DNA from: Proteobacteria bacterium UBA664
Lineage (GTDB): Bacteria > Pseudomonadota > Gammaproteobacteria > UBA7966
Assembly (NCBI GenBank): GCA_002299125.1
Contig: DBNU01000032.1
Coordinates: 1 to 8,450 of the forward strand
Length of the DNA: 8,450 nucleotides
Direction: 5' to 3'
Of the stretch, positions 7,414 through 8,450 are shown piece by piece. A model generated the notes under the pieces. The model searched no databases. It saw only the letters and a list, made by a program, of their open reading frames with translations, and was not told the DNA's origin. The position numbers and the translations under genes are program-made. Position 1 is the stretch's first letter. Every line of letters begins with the position of its first letter.

Positions 7414-7428
7414 GCTGACAAGGCCTAC

Positions 7429-7458
7429 ATGCTAGCGATCCGAACTCCGGGATGACAA
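7429..7458 (-). promoter_or_regulatory. Putative sigma70 promoter of the dapA operon
   Basis: On the minus strand, TTGTCA (-35, 5 of 6 consensus; 7453-7458) is followed after 18 nt by TAGCAT (-10, 4 of 6; 7429-7434). Transcription would begin around 7421-7423, giving a leader of about 22 nt that contains the strong ribosome binding site. Such a short leader leaves no room for a lysine riboswitch. This is inferred from motif match only. Confidence 0.5.
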
Positions 7459-7507
7459 GCACCCAGCCCGATTCAGCCGGTCGCGGTGCTCTGGCCCTGA
7501 GCTCGGC

Positions 7508-7537
7508 TTGCCGCCCACACCCGCCCGTAGGCACAAT
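7508..7537 (+). promoter_or_regulatory. Possible gcvR promoter
   Basis: TTGCCG (7508-7513, 4 of 6) and CACAAT (7532-7537, 4 of 6) are separated by 18 nt. If real, transcription would start near 7544 and gcvR would have an untranslated leader of about 145 nt. The match is weak and other positions are possible. Confidence 0.3.
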
Positions 7538-7680
7538 CCTGCTGACCATGCCTCGACCCTACCCGCGTGTTTTTCTGTCCGCCCGCCCAACGCCTGTCGC
7601 GAACTCCCTTCGACTTCGTGCGCTGAGCGATCCGTGTCGGCCCTCGCTGCCCAGCCATGCCCTCGGTGGCTGCCGCTGAT

Positions 7681-7685
7681 GGGAG
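7681..7685 (+). promoter_or_regulatory. Ribosome binding site of gcvR
   Basis: GGGAG lies 5 nt before the ATG at 7691. It supports this start over the longer open frame that reaches back to 7508. Confidence 0.6.
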
Positions 7686-7690
7686 CGAAC

Positions 7691-8218
7691 ATGCGGCATC
7701 TGCTGGTCTTCTCGGCGGTCGGGCCTAACCGGCCGGCCCACGTGGAAGTCCTGGCACGAGTCATCCGCGACGCCGGATGCAACATCCTCGATTCGCGCAT
7801 GACCGTGCTGGGCAGCGACTTCGCCATGATCTGCCTGGTCTCCGGTGCCTGGGATGCCATCGCGAAGATCGAGGCGGCGTTGCCTCGCGCCTGCGAGCAG
7901 GCCGACCTGTTGCTGTCGTTACGGCGCACGGAGCAACGTAATCCCGGCTCCGACCGCATGCCCTACGCGGTGGAGGTGGTCGCCATCGATCACCCCGGCA
8001 TTGTCTATGACATCGCCGGTTTCTTCACCGCCCGGGATATTCAGGTCGAGGACATGCACTCCACGACCTACGCTGCGGCGCACACCGGTGCACCGATGTT
8101 TTCGCTGCACCTGACCGTGAGTCTGTCTGCACAGACCTCCATCGCGGCCTTGCGTGGCGAGTTCATGGAGTTCTGCGACCACCTGAACCTCGACGCGATC
8201 ATCGAGCCGGTGAAGTAG
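7691..8218 (+). CDS. gcvR: GcvR-like regulator with two ACT domains
   Basis: In E. coli, GcvR represses the glycine cleavage operon by binding the activator GcvA when glycine is scarce; it does not bind DNA itself. The product here is 175 aa (190 in E. coli). It has a first ACT domain at about residues 2-75 (LLVFSAVGPNRPAHVEVLAR, then GCNILDSRMTVLGSDFAMICLV) and a second at about 90-172 (YAVEVVAIDHPGIVYDIAGFF, then IQVEDMHSTTY and APMFSLHLTVSL). The start at 7691 follows a GGGAG site and begins directly at the first ACT strand. The frame stays open back to 7508, but that stretch resembles no protein I know and would put a long basic, Pro-rich tail before the domain. Its position divergent from dapA matches E. 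coli, which supports the assignment. Whether it controls glycine cleavage here is inferred, since neither gcvA nor the gcv operon is in the window. Confidence 0.9.
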   Translation: MRHLLVFSAVGPNRPAHVEVLARVIRDAGCNILDSRMTVLGSDFAMICLVSGAWDAIAKIEAALPRACEQADLLLSLRRTEQRNPGSDRMPYAVEVVAIDHPGIVYDIAGFFTARDIQVEDMHSTTYAAAHTGAPMFSLHLTVSLSAQTSIAALRGEFMEFCDHLNLDAIIEPVK

Positions 8219-8252
8219 CAGTTCGGTCGAACTTGTGAATGCTCCCGAGCCC

Positions 8253-8278
8253 TGTCACCGGTTCGAGAGTGGGTGACA
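8253..8278 (+). repeat. Inverted repeat downstream of gcvR
   Basis: TGTCACC (8253-8259) and GGTGACA (8272-8278) form a perfect 7-bp stem around a 12-nt loop, 34 nt after the gcvR stop. No T-run follows, so it is not a classical intrinsic terminator. It could be a 3' mRNA-stabilising hairpin or a protein-binding site. Confidence 0.35.
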
Positions 8279-8311
8279 CCGGGCCCTGAGCCCCGTGGGT
8301 GAGGGTTTGGA

Positions 8312-8332
8312 GCGCGGGTTGGAACCCCGCGC
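8312..8332 (+). repeat. GC-rich hairpin downstream of gcvR
   Basis: GCGCGGG (8312-8318) and CCCGCGC (8326-8332) form a 7-bp all-GC stem with a 7-nt loop. It is thermodynamically strong but is followed by GCGTTGCT rather than a T-tract. It may be a terminator of a type that does not need a T-run, or chance in GC-rich DNA. Confidence 0.3.
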
Positions 8333-8450
8333 GCGTTGCTGACGGCCTCGAGAATTGCGCTGGACATCGTTGCCCCGGAATGCGGCAGGAGCAGACCTCG
8401 GCGCTCCAGGATGGCTGCCCCGGGCTGCGCCCTGCCTGAAGGAAGCGAGA

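Larger units (their letters stand above)
7401..7690. other. Divergent intergenic region between dapA and gcvR
   Basis: This 290-bp gap carries the dapA ribosome binding site and putative promoter at its left end, and the gcvR leader over the rest. Several small open frames cross it, but their composition (rich in Pro, Arg, Ser and Ala) looks like chance GC-rich translation. I see no strong terminator hairpin, riboswitch or repeat in it. Confidence 0.6.
8219..8450. other. Non-coding stretch after gcvR with no convincing gene
   Basis: The last 232 bp hold no open frame with recognisable protein character on either strand. They contain two short inverted repeats (listed separately). In E. coli the next gene after gcvR is bcp, but I see no trace of it before the window ends. 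Confidence 0.6.

Noticed and set aside
6615..7418. 267-codon open frame antisense to dapA
   Set aside because: It mirrors the dapA frame, and the translation is low in hydrophobic structure and rich in Gly, Asp and Val from the complementary codons. It has no family features.
7508..7690. 61-residue N-terminal extension of gcvR
   Set aside because: It is rich in Pro, Arg and Ser with no family resemblance, while ATG 7691 has a ribosome site and begins at the first ACT strand.
8257..8332. tRNA T-arm-like pieces (GGTTCGAGA at 8260-8268; GCGGG-TTGGAAC-CCCGC at 8314-8330)
   Set aside because: The second loop deviates from TTCNANY, and no matching acceptor stem, D-arm, anticodon arm or CCA end could be found at the required distances.
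8068..8367. 99-codon minus-strand open frame over the end of gcvR and the following gap
   Set aside because: Half of it is antisense to gcvR, it has no ribosome site, and the translation of the non-coding part is Pro, Arg and Gly-rich without motifs.

Overview
The window looks like chromosomal housekeeping DNA from a GC-rich, non-enteric gammaproteobacterium. The evidence is strong GC bias at third codon positions, protein sequences closely parallel to the E. coli versions of SecD, SecF, PurT, DapA, BamC and GcvR as I remember them, and gene orders (yajC-secD-secF; gcvR divergent from dapA-bamC) typical of that class. I cannot name a genus. I saw no mobile element, CRISPR array, rRNA or tRNA, and no novel defence or biosynthetic system.

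Layout. The left half (about 35-4487) reads rightward: yajC, secD, secF and purT. The first three encode the SecDF-YajC complex, which works with the SecYEG channel and uses the proton gradient to help pull exported proteins across the inner membrane. purT encodes the formate-using GAR transformylase of purine synthesis. It follows secF after 9 nt and may be co-transcribed.

The middle (4566-7400) reads leftward, in the order dapA, bamC, MBL-fold hydrolase gene. DapA makes the first committed intermediate of lysine and diaminopimelate synthesis. BamC is a lipoprotein of the outer-membrane protein assembly machine. The hydrolase is of the YycJ/VicX type. dapA and bamC abut exactly (TGA then ATG), and the hydrolase gene follows 27 nt after bamC, so this looks like one operon. 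It converges on purT across a 78-nt gap. A sigma70-like promoter sits just upstream of dapA.

The right part holds gcvR (7691-8218), transcribed divergently from dapA across a 290-bp gap. It encodes a two-ACT-domain regulator related to the glycine-cleavage repressor. The last 232 bp contain no convincing gene, only two short inverted repeats.

The points most worth a second look concern gene starts. yajC has no ATG, GTG or TTG before its membrane segment, although its conserved N-terminus can be read from an ATC codon at 35. dapA appears to start at a TTG with a perfect Shine-Dalgarno sequence. The hydrolase gene also needs a TTG start and shares its reading frame with bamC.
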